Source: Leptospira brenneri (GTDB lineage: Bacteria > Spirochaetota > Leptospiria > Leptospirales > Leptospiraceae). From it: 64,000 bases of DNA. Both the position numbers and the translations under genes were made by a program. The stretch spans positions 434,001-498,000 of the forward strand of contig NZ_NPDQ01000003.1 in assembly GCF_002812125.1 (NCBI RefSeq). The letters run 5' to 3'. Positions 55,925-64,000 of the stretch are shown in pieces (within the stretch, counting starts at the first letter, position 1; each line of letters starts with the position of its first letter). Under the pieces are notes generated by a model. The model did not search any database, was not told where the DNA came from, and saw only the letters and a program-made list of their open reading frames with translations.

Positions 55925-57283
55925 TTAATAACTATGTGCGGGATGAGAACCAAGAACGGCAACGGTTTGGATATAAAAACGATATTCCCTGGATTCTTCT
56001 TCTGATGATTTGGAATAATCTTGAATGAAACGTCTTTCCAAAGAACCTCTTATCTTTCCAAATTCAGAACTATGAAAAGTCATTTGTAAGGACTGGGCCT
56101 CTATGGCATTCTTTGCCGGATCCCCATTTTTGTCGACAAGGGACTTATCGGTAAAGTAATCATAACGAAACCCAACAGACCAAAGCTGGTGGAATTTAAA
56201 ATCAACAAATACATAAGCTCCCCATTGGTCTTTTGTGGGAGATTTGAATTTTTGGAAAGTCACCGGATCCATATTACTTGGGAAAACTTCTTGTTGGTAC
56301 CAACCCTCACCCATTAACATAATCTCACTTAAATTAGACCGGTTCCAACGAAGCACAGCATCGGCTCCATAGAGTAACCTTTGGTTTTTTCTCTCGGTTG
56401 TGGGTTCAAATCGGATCCCAGAAAATCCAAACTGAGTTCCCCAGTTGTTACCAAAATAATAAAAATGTTTTAAATGGGCATAAAGAAGCGGGTTATTTTT
56501 TTGAACTCCCGCATCATGGGAATGCCCCCATTTCCTTCCGTTGGTAGCACCTAATACGAGTTCTTGTGTGATCCACTTCCAAGGAAATAAAATACTAAAC
56601 TCGGCTCCTGTATCAATGGCAGATTCCCAACCAATGAATTTTTCATGAACAATCGGAGTCATGGTAAAGGCACGGTCATGAGAATGGATTTTATTCAAGC
56701 GACCCACATCGATAAACATCTGCCCTGCTTTGAGAGAAGTGTTGAAGGGCAAAAAGGGAAACTGCACCCAAGCCTCATGGACTTCAAAAAAATATTTTCC
56801 ATTCTCACCGTGAGCCGCACCAATAAAATTTGCACGCATCCACTGGTCCACGGCCCCGTTAAACCCAAATTCGGCGGTGCGAATGTCTAGTTGGTTATCA
56901 ATTCGTTCTCCCGTTCCCCGTGGTTTGTTTCTATCCCAAGCGCCAACAATGTCAATGGCAGCGTAAGCATCCATCATAAGATTCTGTGCAGACCGATTGA
57001 TCTGTTGGTTGGATTGGACAGGAGAGGAAATTCCCCGACTGCCTTCGGTTCCCTTTTCTCGTTTTTCTTGGTCTTGTAAGTCTTTTTCTAAATCCGCTTC
57101 CCAATCGGCCACCGCTGTGTCAGATTTAGGCTTAGAAGAAGTCGTAGTCTTTTTGTTAGCTGGTTCTTTGCCCTCCAGCTCCTTCTCCCACTCCGTAGCC
57201 TCGGCAAAAAGAAGAGCAGAAAACAATAGGGAGAGAATCACTCCCCCCTTTTTGATTTTAGAAAAACGATTGTTTGCTTTCAC
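55925..57283 (-). CDS. Outer-membrane beta-barrel protein linked to the metal ABC transporter
   Basis: This 452-residue protein has a signal peptide (KKGGVILSLLFSALLFA), then an acidic, Lys-rich linker of about 75 residues (about 32-105). A porin-like barrel of alternating strands follows and ends in Tyr. The barrel is rich in His and aromatic residues (HGENGKYFFEVHEAWVQF, NKIHSHDRAFTMTPIVHEKF, WGHSHDAGVQK). No TonB box or plug domain is seen, so it is not a classical TonB receptor. It starts at a GTG 27 nt after the lipoprotein stop and ends 8 nt before znuA. Its operon suggests a channel for zinc across the outer membrane; that is inference. Confidence 0.78.
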   Translation of the reverse strand: MKANNRFSKIKKGGVILSLLFSALLFAEATEWEKELEGKEPANKKTTTSSKPKSDTAVADWEADLEKDLQDQEKREKGTEGSRGISSPVQSNQQINRSAQNLMMDAYAAIDIVGAWDRNKPRGTGERIDNQLDIRTAEFGFNGAVDQWMRANFIGAAHGENGKYFFEVHEAWVQFPFLPFNTSLKAGQMFIDVGRLNKIHSHDRAFTMTPIVHEKFIGWESAIDTGAEFSILFPWKWITQELVLGATNGRKWGHSHDAGVQKNNPLLYAHLKHFYYFGNNWGTQFGFSGIRFEPTTERKNQRLLYGADAVLRWNRSNLSEIMLMGEGWYQQEVFPSNMDPVTFQKFKSPTKDQWGAYVFVDFKFHQLWSVGFRYDYFTDKSLVDKNGDPAKNAIEAQSLQMTFHSSEFGKIRGSLERRFIQDYSKSSEEESREYRFYIQTVAVLGSHPAHSY

Positions 57284-57310
57284 TTGATCTTATATTGAGT
57301 TGAATCAATT

Positions 57311-58057
57311 CTACTGAAAGGAACCTGCCGTTCCAATGGTAGTAGTATAGATTGTAATCGATTTTATCGTAGCCTTGTCGATTCGCAATCCAATTCTATC
57401 TCCGCCAAAATTAGCAGTCACGCCATCATCAGAAAATTGGTAAGCATTTCGGTCTGCTGTGGCGCAGGACATTGCCCAACCAAACACATGAGCCGCCCCA
57501 CTTTCCTCGTGTACTTCCAAACAAAGTGTTTTTTCAGCGGATACAGAAGAAGCCCATGGTGTAGGAGCCGGATTACCAAAAGCGGAATTAGAACCAAGTA
57601 CTGAAAGTTTATTCACAGATGTTGGCATGATATGAAAGCCAGGTCCACTTAAATTCGTCGTAGAAGGTAGTATCGCATCAATACTAGAATCTCCTTGCGA
57701 AAGCACGTAAACAATCTCGATACTTGCTTTTTTATCACCACCAAGGCTGGATAAACTAGAAGCTGTGGAATAAACTGTCGAACTAGATCCGGTTCCCACA
57801 AGGCCACCGCTGAGAGAAACAGAGGAAGAAGAAAATCCACTACCAGCAAGAGCGGCATTGGCATCACCCCGACAAGATGTAAAGTCAATCTTTCTACCAT
57901 TTACTGGAGAGGAAACATCAGTAACCGTACAACCGGCATTCAAAAGAAGAGCAAAAAGAGCATCATTATTATCTTTCTTATCATTTTGAAAGAGTTCTGC
58001 ACAATTGAATACAGAGAGTGCAATGATAGAAAATAGGAAAAGTTTAACAAATTTCAT
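57311..58057 (-). CDS. Lipoprotein at the head of the metal-uptake operon
   Basis: This 248-residue lipoprotein has lipobox SVFNC (Cys19). The mature part is Ser/Gly-rich (GSGFSSSSVSLSGGLVGTGSSSTVY) with further Cys pairs and a HEESGAAHVFGW stretch that could bind metal. No domain is recognised. The frame is open to 58114, but the extra N-terminus would read through the palindrome and the upstream gene end. The ATG at 58055-58057 has AGAGGT upstream and gives a proper signal peptide. It is the first gene of the lipoprotein-barrel-znuACB operon, 22 nt after the palindrome. A surface role in metal capture is possible but unproven. Confidence 0.78.
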   Translation of the reverse strand: MKFVKLFLFSIIALSVFNCAELFQNDKKDNNDALFALLLNAGCTVTDVSSPVNGRKIDFTSCRGDANAALAGSGFSSSSVSLSGGLVGTGSSSTVYSTASSLSSLGGDKKASIEIVYVLSQGDSSIDAILPSTTNLSGPGFHIMPTSVNKLSVLGSNSAFGNPAPTPWASSVSAEKTLCLEVHEESGAAHVFGWAMSCATADRNAYQFSDDGVTANFGGDRIGLRIDKATIKSITIYTTTIGTAGSFQ

Positions 58058-58078
58058 AAATACCTCTGTGGGACAATT

Positions 58079-58099
58079 ATTTGCAACACTGTTGCAAAT
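58079..58099 (-). promoter_or_regulatory. Zur-like palindrome in the promoter of the lipoprotein-barrel-znuACB operon
   Basis: Arms ATTTGCAA (58079-58086) and TTGCAAAT (58092-58099) flank a 5-nt spacer, and the spacer itself also pairs around a central base. On the minus strand a TTGCAT -35 candidate and an AATAAT -10 candidate lie 16 bp apart around it, so a bound regulator would block the promoter. The same motif recurs upstream of the COG0523 gene at 62617 and 62669. Confidence 0.7.
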
Positions 58100-58110
58100 G
58101 CAACCACGTT

Positions 58111-59067
58111 TCATTTAAAAAATCGGCTTTCTGCGTTTCGGTAGAGAATTTTTTGTTTGGCCAAATCACTGATCTGCAACTCTAAAAGCCGAGAAATGGG
58201 GTGGTTTAGGTTGTAAGGGATGTTGGGAAAATCCGATCCAAAATAAATTTGGTCCTGATAGGTTTCCAAGTAGGAAACTGCAAAATCCACATCTTCCGCT
58301 TTCCCCGTCGCAAGAAAGTCCACAAAGACCATAGTTGTATCTAGTGCCAAATTAGGATATGAATCAAGTAACGAAGCATAGGCGGAAATTTCATGAGCGC
58401 CCATATGGGCCACGATCACCACTAACTTAGGATAGGTTTCAAGAAATGGTTTGAAAAACTCGATACCAGTAAACTCACCGGGAAGTGGTGCGGTTCCTGT
58501 ATGAATGAGAATCGGGATTTGTTTTTCTTGCAAATACGAAAAAGTATCGGCAAGTTCAGGACGGTTCAAATTGAGTTTAGAGACTTCGCAGTGGAGTTTA
58601 AAGCCGGAAAACCCATAATCTTCAACTGCTTTTTTCACATAACCAAGCACACCCTCCTCTGGATAAAAAGTTCCAAAGGGAATGGCACCCTCCCAATTTT
58701 TGTAATTGGTATAAGTCCAATCATTTAAAGAAGAAGCCATACCGGCTTTATGAGCATAGTTTAAAGTGGTAAATCGTTTGATCCCATTGTGGTGGAGGCG
58801 TTTCACTCGTTCCGCTTCGGGAAGCCTGTAACCAATGGCCCAGTTCACATTGTCAAACCAACGCCAAATCAGTTTCATCACGGTTTCAGGAAAAAAATGA
58901 GTATGGATGTCGAAGATATAAGGAATGCCTAAATCACGAATTTTCTCTAAATGATCGGGGGTTTCAGAATCTAAGATGGGTGGGAAAGAATCTCCCCTCC
59001 AAGAAAAAGGAGAAGAGATCCGAGTGTCCTTTTGGTTTGAGGCCAGAGGGGATCCCTCTCCTTCCAT
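58111..59067 (-). CDS. Amidohydrolase family protein (TIM-barrel metal-dependent hydrolase)
   Basis: This 318-residue protein carries the metal and active-site motifs of the amidohydrolase-2 family: IFDIHTHFFPE, GFKLHCE, ILIHTGT, IVAHMGAHE and the terminal FGSDFPNIPY. Members hydrolyse or decarboxylate small carboxylated or cyclic substrates; the substrate is unknown. The frame is open to a GTG at 59142 inside the preceding gene. The ATG at 59065-59067 avoids that overlap and is preferred, though it lacks a clear ribosome binding site. It may be co-transcribed with the acyl-CoA dehydrogenase gene. Confidence 0.82.
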   Translation of the reverse strand: MEGEGSPLASNQKDTRISSPFSWRGDSFPPILDSETPDHLEKIRDLGIPYIFDIHTHFFPETVMKLIWRWFDNVNWAIGYRLPEAERVKRLHHNGIKRFTTLNYAHKAGMASSLNDWTYTNYKNWEGAIPFGTFYPEEGVLGYVKKAVEDYGFSGFKLHCEVSKLNLNRPELADTFSYLQEKQIPILIHTGTAPLPGEFTGIEFFKPFLETYPKLVVIVAHMGAHEISAYASLLDSYPNLALDTTMVFVDFLATGKAEDVDFAVSYLETYQDQIYFGSDFPNIPYNLNHPISRLLELQISDLAKQKILYRNAESRFFK

Positions 59068-59110
59068 AAAACAAGCGTAACAGGGAAGAAGAGGATTTTT
59101 ACTTTTTGGT

Positions 59111-60868
59111 TTAAGCAGTGACTGGTGCTTTTTTCTTTCCACGAATTTTCGTTAGGTTAGAAGCTAAGATCGCTGCACTATCAAGGATATAAGCATCCGT
59201 GATCGATTTACGATAGTTTCTTCTTTCTACTTTTGAACGACCAATACTTCTTTCGAGTAACAAACTGTTGTGGAAACGAGCTGCTGACTCTACTACTTCA
59301 AAAGCCAATTCTTCCCGAAGTGGTGTGGATTCAATTTCTGCAAACTCTGCCACAACCAATTCAAATTGTTTGAATAAATCGTTTAGGCCTTGGCTTGCCG
59401 AAAAAGTTGCCATTTCCGATTTCAAGTATTCACGGTAGATTCCTGTTTCTGTCATCCCAGAAACAATCCCACCAATACAAGCAACCGTTTGGAGTTGAGT
59501 GGTTCCTTCATAAATATTGGTGATACGCACATCACGGTAAAGTCGCGCTACATCATAATCTTCCGTATACCCAGATCCGCCATGGATTTGCATTGCGTCA
59601 TAAGCCACAAGGTTTGCCATTTCGGTGATATAGTATTTGGAAAGTGGAGTGAAGAGTGAGGCAAGTTTTTCCCATTTTTTAAAGGTTTCATCTTTTCTGA
59701 TGTCCTTTTCAGAAAGACCTTTCATCTTTCCTCGTTCTTCTTTCCAACGATACTGGTCTACTGCGTAACTTGCTTCATACAAAATGCAACGCATCGCAGC
59801 CACTTCCCTTTCGCTACGTTCCAACATTTTTTTCACAGCTGTGATGTTGTTGATTGTTTTACCAAACTGCACTCTTTCTTCTGCATATTTTTTACCTTCG
59901 AAGTAAGCAGCAGTCGCAATCCCCATCGCTTGGGCCGCAATATTGAGACGTGCTTGGTTCATCATGGCCATAGAATATTTCACAAGGCCTTTTCCCTCTT
60001 CCCCAATCAGAATCCCTGGACTATTTTCAAAAACCACTTCGCAAGTAGGGGAACAGTGAAGTCCCATTTTCTTTTCAATGGAAGCCACAAATACATCTTT
60101 GGAGTGTACTAAAAAGAAAGAGAGTCCACGAGCCCCACTCGTAGTGGTTCCAGTTCTTGCAAGAGTGAGAATGATAGATGGTGCATTACCAAACCCGCAG
60201 GCATGTGTGATAAATCTTTTGGTTCCGGTGATCTTCCAAGATCCATCTTCCCCTTTTACTGCTTTAGTTTGTAAGTTAGGAAGGTCAGAACCGTAGTTAG
60301 GTTCTGTGAGAGCCATCGCCCCACAAAGTTCGCCAGCCGCCATCTTGGGAACAAATTCATGGATCATTTCTTCTGTTCCAAATCGTTCTACCGTTTCCGC
60401 GAGGTTCATACAACCAAGAGTGATGGCAAGAGATCCGTCTCCACGAGAAACACATTCGGATAACATCGATTGTACGACAGAAGGAAGGCCAAGTCCACCG
60501 TAATGTCTGTGGATTCCGTAAGGGAGAAGTCCTGCTGATTTGATTTTTTCCACCACATCGAGCATGGCTTTTGGAAATCCCACTTGTCCGTCTTTGTATT
60601 TGAGTCCCTCTTCATCCATTTCTTTGGCGATTTGAGAGATATCGTTTCCGGCAATGTCACCACCGGCTTCTAGGGTAGAACGGTAGAATTCAATGGCATC
60701 TTCATAATTGCCGGGAGCGAAGGTAAGTTCTTCTTTCCCCGATTTTTGGTATTCTGCAAAGTCTTCAAAACCTTGTTCGTATTGGTCTACCACCTCGTTC
60801 CAAGGGGTAAGGGAATCAAAATGATCAATAAGGTCATCGTTATCGTTAAAATAGTTATTCGAAATCAT
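59111..60868 (-). CDS. Acyl-CoA dehydrogenase family protein
   Basis: This 585-residue flavoenzyme has the family domains in order. These are an N-terminal helical domain, the middle beta domain ([14 protein letters not shown], then [15 protein letters not shown]), and a C-terminal helical domain with [38 protein letters not shown]. The Glu in YEGTTQ is the usual catalytic base. An extra C-terminal helical region of about 100 residues makes it longer than short-chain enzymes. It should catalyse the first step of fatty-acid beta-oxidation in the cytoplasm. AGGAG lies 10 nt before the ATG. Confidence 0.93.
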   Translation of the reverse strand: MISNNYFNDNDDLIDHFDSLTPWNEVVDQYEQGFEDFAEYQKSGKEELTFAPGNYEDAIEFYRSTLEAGGDIAGNDISQIAKEMDEEGLKYKDGQVGFPKAMLDVVEKIKSAGLLPYGIHRHYGGLGLPSVVQSMLSECVSRGDGSLAITLGCMNLAETVERFGTEEMIHEFVPKMAAGELCGAMALTEPNYGSDLPNLQTKAVKGEDGSWKITGTKRFITHACGFGNAPSIILTLARTGTTTSGARGLSFFLVHSKDVFVASIEKKMGLHCSPTCEVVFENSPGILIGEEGKGLVKYSMAMMNQARLNIAAQAMGIATAAYFEGKKYAEERVQFGKTINNITAVKKMLERSEREVAAMRCILYEASYAVDQYRWKEERGKMKGLSEKDIRKDETFKKWEKLASLFTPLSKYYITEMANLVAYDAMQIHGGSGYTEDYDVARLYRDVRITNIYEGTTQLQTVACIGGIVSGMTETGIYREYLKSEMATFSASQGLNDLFKQFELVVAEFAEIESTPLREELAFEVVESAARFHNSLLLERSIGRSKVERRNYRKSITDAYILDSAAILASNLTKIRGKKKAPVTA

Positions 60869-60993
60869 AGAGTCGGCTCCTAAATAGGACTTTCACTCAA
60901 AGATCAAACTAGTGAGAAGAATTACAAATAGTTTTCCCACCCCACAACCTGAACGAAATGAGGGGGTGTTAAGTTAATGGTGTTAGACAAGGA

Positions 60994-62532
60994 TCATTTG
61001 ATCCGGTTTGCCAAAGTTTGGATGTCTTCAATATGTTCCGAAAGGACTCTTGTATTTTCTGCCACGACTTGGATCGCATCCTCAATACTTTCTGCGGCTC
61101 GCATCACTTCCTGGTTCCCCAAGGTTTGTTCTTTAGCAATGGTTTCAAGTTGAGAAGAAAGTTCTTTGAGTTCCTTTTGTGATCCGATTACTCTTGCATT
61201 TAATTTTTGTAAGCCGATAAATTGTTCGTTAAAACTCACCACTTTCTTTTGAATTTCGCTCATTTCCTTTTCTTGGTTCTGTGCGAGTTCACTTGCATCT
61301 TTGGCAGAGGAATTTCCTTTGAGTAAATCTGATTTTGATTTGAGAATGGTTTTAGAAATGATACTGGCATTCGTTGCGGAATTGTCAGCAAGTTTGGCCA
61401 CTTCTTGGGCCACAACAGCAAACCCACGTCCATGTTCCCCGGCTCTTGCCGCTTCAATGGAGGCATTTAAGGCAAGAAGGTTTGTTTGGTCAGCGATTTC
61501 CTTCATGATTTGGTTTACATCTTCTACCTTTTGAAAGCTAGTACTTACCTCTGCCAAAATGGAATTTAAGTTTTCCATAGAACCTGTTACCAAATTACTA
61601 AACTTGGAAGACTCATTGATTTGTTCTGAAATGGTATCCATCTCTACACGAACCGAATTGACAATTCCTTCTAGGGTTTGACTTTCTTCGTTTAAGGTTT
61701 CGATTCGGTTGTATTGGTCTTTCACAAAAGAAAAGGAACTTTCGGTAGACTGCGAAATTTCCGTTAAAGAAGCAGAGATTTCCTCAATGGAAGCCGCTTG
61801 GTTTTGAACTAAACCATTCAAATCATTCGCAAAAATTTTTAATGAAGCAACCGATTGGTTTAAACTTTCACCGGTTTCAACCATAGCTTCTTTTTGTTTT
61901 TGCATTAGTTTCGAATTTGTTTCCGATGTATTTTTTCCCGAGATTGCTTCATCTCGAATGGAAATGAGTAATCCAACCATTTTACCGATTACAACAGTTG
62001 CCATGATCAGAAAAAAAACTTTTACAATTTCCACAGGCAAAGAAATAGAATATGCCATTTTATGTGTATCGTTGCGGTCAATAAACTCCATTCCAGTCAT
62101 CCCAGCAAGAACCAAAGATCCAATTTGAACCACAACAAGCATAGCACCTAAAACATAAGTTTGGCGGGATGAAAAAAGAAATCCAGAATACAGTAAAATA
62201 AAAAACGAAATGATATAGTTTACCCCATCTTTCAATGCCGAAGAAGCAATGTCCAAATCAAGGATACTTTGTCCCCAAGTATTAGAGCCAATGAGAATGA
62301 TATCGATCAAAACGAACCAAAAAGCATGAGGATCTTTCCCTTTTTTTAAAAGGATAAACTGAGTGAGAGCCACCATTCCATAAAAGAAGGTAGTGAACAA
62401 CATCATCACAAGTTGGTTTGTATGAAGTGAACCCAAACTTCCAAGAATTCCTAAAAGAAAAATGACGAGGAGAGTGACTCGAATCGAATTGATGGTCTTT
62501 GCGGCCTTTAAGTAATAAGGATCCAATTGCAT
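60994..62532 (-). CDS. Methyl-accepting chemotaxis protein
   Basis: This 512-residue receptor has about six N-terminal membrane helices within residues 15-200 and no large periplasmic ligand domain. A long helical signalling domain follows, with the hairpin tip [38 protein letters not shown]. It should control a CheA kinase. The signal may be sensed in or near the membrane. Its promoter region faces that of the COG0523 gene, and one Zur-like palindrome lies about 85 bp upstream of its start. Confidence 0.92.
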   Translation of the reverse strand: MQLDPYYLKAAKTINSIRVTLLVIFLLGILGSLGSLHTNQLVMMLFTTFFYGMVALTQFILLKKGKDPHAFWFVLIDIILIGSNTWGQSILDLDIASSALKDGVNYIISFFILLYSGFLFSSRQTYVLGAMLVVVQIGSLVLAGMTGMEFIDRNDTHKMAYSISLPVEIVKVFFLIMATVVIGKMVGLLISIRDEAISGKNTSETNSKLMQKQKEAMVETGESLNQSVASLKIFANDLNGLVQNQAASIEEISASLTEISQSTESSFSFVKDQYNRIETLNEESQTLEGIVNSVRVEMDTISEQINESSKFSNLVTGSMENLNSILAEVSTSFQKVEDVNQIMKEIADQTNLLALNASIEAARAGEHGRGFAVVAQEVAKLADNSATNASIISKTILKSKSDLLKGNSSAKDASELAQNQEKEMSEIQKKVVSFNEQFIGLQKLNARVIGSQKELKELSSQLETIAKEQTLGNQEVMRAAESIEDAIQVVAENTRVLSEHIEDIQTLANRIK

Positions 62533-62616
62533 ATCTAAAGATTTTGAACTTAGTTCATAAAATGCAAGAATTTCCTGATATTTTTAAGGCAAAGTCCTAG
62601 ATTCCGCCCGAAATGC

Positions 62617-62637
62617 AAACGCAACAAAATTGCATTT
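62617..62637 (+). promoter_or_regulatory. Second Zur-like palindrome upstream of the COG0523 gene (imperfect)
   Basis: AAACGCAA (62617-62624) and TTGCATTT (62630-62637) match the 8-5-8 pattern of the other two sites with one mismatched pair. The centre is 52 bp from the centre of the site at 62669, about five helical turns, so both could be bound on the same face. It lies between the chemotaxis receptor and the COG0523 gene. Confidence 0.5.
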
Positions 62638-62642
62638 ATCCG

Positions 62643-62689
62643 TTGACAGAAAATTCCTAATTCAAAACTAATGCAACTATATTGCATTA
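62643..62689 (+). promoter_or_regulatory. Promoter with a perfect Zur-like palindrome before the COG0523 gene
   Basis: A consensus -35 TTGACA (62643-62648) and a -10 candidate ACTAAT (62667-62672) are 18 bp apart. Over the -10 and start region lie perfect arms TAATGCAA (62669-62676) and TTGCATTA (62682-62689), with a 5-nt spacer. AAGGA for the ATG at 62701 follows. A bound repressor would block polymerase directly. Confidence 0.7.
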
Positions 62690-62700
62690 AGGAAATTCTA

Positions 62701-63933
62701 ATGACAGCAAAAATCCCAGTCACCGTCCTCTCTGGTTTTTTAGGGGCAGGCAAAACCACCCTACTCAACCACATTCTCGCCAATCGCGAGGGCTTACGAG
62801 TCGCCGTGATCGTAAACGATATGAGTGAAGTGAACATAGATGCAAAGTTAGTTGCTTCTGGTAGTTCTCTTAGTCGCACAAATGAAAAACTGGTCGAAAT
62901 GTCAAACGGATGTATTTGCTGCACACTCCGAGAAGACCTACTCTTAGAAATTACAAAGTTAGCAAAAGATGGAAAGTTTGATTCGATTTTGATTGAATCC
63001 ACAGGAATTGCAGAACCACTTCCCATCGCGGAAACCTTTACCTTCGAAGATGAGGATGGTGTGAGTTTGTCAGAAATGGTAAAACTGGATTCTATGATCA
63101 CAGTTGTGGATGCCTTAAATTTCTTGAAGGACTTTCAAAGTTTAGATTCATTAAATGAACGAAAATTAGGTGCTGGTGAAGAGGATGATAGAGACATTGT
63201 TGACTTACTTGTCGATCAGGTAGAATTTAGTGACACGATTATCGTAAACAAAATCAGTTTGTTATCAGAAGAAAAGAAAAACAGATTACTCACAATTTTA
63301 AGATCTTTAAATGCTGATGCAGAAATCATTACAACCGACTATAGTAAAGTTCCTTTATCAAAAGTTTTAAATACAGGACGGTTTGATTTTGATAAAGCAA
63401 GCCAGTCACCTTTATGGTTAAAAGAACTTCGCGGAGAACATGTTCCCGAAACAGAAGAGTATGGGATTAAAAGTTTTGTTTATGGAAACAGGCGTCCCTT
63501 CCATCCGGAACGATTTTACAAATGGCTCCATTCTGAAAAACCAGGAGTGGTTCGTGCCAAAGGTTTTGTTTGGCTTGCTAGTAAAATGGATTGGGTAGTT
63601 CTCTACTCACAAGCAGGAAACTTATCTTCTTATAAACCAGAAGGATATTGGTGGGCGAGCATTCCAGATGAAGATATCCCTGATGATCCCGATGTTTTTG
63701 AAAATCTAAAAGCACATTGGTTAGAACCTTGGGGTGATAGACGCCAAGAAATGGTTCTCATTGGAAGGGATATGGATGAAAAAAAAATCCGCGAGTCTCT
63801 CGATAAATGTCTGTTAACTGACTCAGAATACAAACAAGGTCCGGAAAAATGGGCAAGATATGAAGACCCATTTCCTGACTGGGATGCCATGATTGCTGAA
63901 TCAGAAGAACAAGAAAGTGGAACAAATTCATGA
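62701..63933 (+). CDS. COG0523 (CobW/ZigA-type) metallochaperone GTPase
   Basis: This 410-residue GTPase has Walker [10 protein letters not shown] at residues 12-20, the metal-binding CxCC motif CICC at 71-74, the Walker B-like ESTGIAEP, the NKIS base-recognition motif, and a C-terminal CobW_C domain (about 250-395). COG0523 proteins insert metals into target proteins, and those with an upstream zinc-repressor site act in zinc starvation. The frame is open to 62671, but that reading runs through the palindrome. The ATG at 62701, with AAGGA 7 nt upstream, is the start. It is transcribed away from the chemotaxis receptor. Confidence 0.93.
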   Translation: MTAKIPVTVLSGFLGAGKTTLLNHILANREGLRVAVIVNDMSEVNIDAKLVASGSSLSRTNEKLVEMSNGCICCTLREDLLLEITKLAKDGKFDSILIESTGIAEPLPIAETFTFEDEDGVSLSEMVKLDSMITVVDALNFLKDFQSLDSLNERKLGAGEEDDRDIVDLLVDQVEFSDTIIVNKISLLSEEKKNRLLTILRSLNADAEIITTDYSKVPLSKVLNTGRFDFDKASQSPLWLKELRGEHVPETEEYGIKSFVYGNRRPFHPERFYKWLHSEKPGVVRAKGFVWLASKMDWVVLYSQAGNLSSYKPEGYWWASIPDEDIPDDPDVFENLKAHWLEPWGDRRQEMVLIGRDMDEKKIRESLDKCLLTDSEYKQGPEKWARYEDPFPDWDAMIAESEEQESGTNS

Positions 63934-64000
63934 TCGTGTATTTAGGTGATATGCCCATAGAAATTATGGGCATACTATCATTAAACATGGTCGTTCCTTC
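63930..64000 (+). CDS. Possible start of a further gene (partial)
   Basis: An ATG at 63930 overlaps the COG0523 stop as ATGA, the linkage used throughout this window, and the frame ([20 protein letters not shown]...) stays open to the window edge. A perfect 10-bp hairpin (63950-63959 with 63965-63974) lies inside it, and no T-run follows. The stretch could instead be the end of a transcript. It is too short to judge. Confidence 0.3.
   Translation, partial: MIVYLGDMPIEIMGILSLNMVVP

Noticed and set aside
60940..60975. CACCCC / GGGGTG inverted repeat after the chemotaxis receptor gene as a terminator
   Set aside because: The loop is about 19 nt and no T-run follows on the minus strand, so it does not meet the usual pattern.

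Overview
The window looks like a chromosomal segment of a Leptospira species. It is AT-rich, and the evidence is the set of proteins: a citramalate synthase of the leptospiral CimA type, a DUF1577-like protein (a family described from Leptospira), the long three-domain IspG, an alpha-2-macroglobulin, and many small lipoproteins with spirochaete-style lipoboxes. The AlkB alkane hydroxylase and the full kdpABCDE set suggest a free-living or saprophytic lineage; that is inference from gene content. I found no rRNA, tRNA, insertion sequence, prophage or CRISPR array.

Layout. 1-1203: the start of a nuoABC operon (minus strand). 1683-4067: a GAF/SpoIIE-phosphatase/TPR signalling protein (plus) with notable upstream repeats. 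4134-13156: a nearly gapless minus-strand run (hypothetical-mutY-histidine kinase-response regulator-smr-cimA-pth-VTT membrane protein-Cys motif protein-rarA), mostly joined by 4-bp ATGA overlaps. 13299-18313: plus-strand ispG, then a DUF2339/DUF3999-like membrane pair. 18405-20061: alkB with its TetR regulator and a candidate operator. 20635-21084: a DUF1499 lipoprotein. 21129-32364: a minus-strand run of alpha-2-macroglobulin, membrane sulfatase and carB. 32568-40108: kdpABCDE, with tandem KdpE-like repeats upstream. 40187-43599: three unknown proteins. 43692-47000: a small lipoprotein, rsmE, a LolA-like protein and guaB. 47081-51527: a PilZ-like DUF1577 protein, a B12-binding radical SAM protein and an EAL protein. 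51676-52525: a 54-residue lipoprotein with a strong terminator, and tmk. 52527-58057: methyltransferase, metal ABC transporter (znuBCA), an outer-membrane barrel protein and a lipoprotein, all minus strand. 58111-60868: an amidohydrolase and an acyl-CoA dehydrogenase. 60994-62532: a chemotaxis receptor. 62701-63933: a COG0523 metallochaperone GTPase.

The most interesting result is a shared palindrome, two 8-bp arms ending TGCAA / TTGCA around a 5-bp spacer. It occurs upstream of the lipoprotein-barrel-znuACB operon (58079-58099) and twice upstream of the COG0523 GTPase (62617-62637, one mismatch; 62669-62689, perfect). Each perfect copy sits within a promoter. I read this as a zinc-responsive (Zur-like, Fur-family) regulon. 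It ties an uncharacterised lipoprotein and an uncharacterised outer-membrane barrel to an inner-membrane metal ABC transporter and a zinc-type metallochaperone, so it may be an undescribed leptospiral zinc-acquisition route. Operator calls, start-site choices and substrate assignments come from reading the sequence only; no database search or fold prediction was run.
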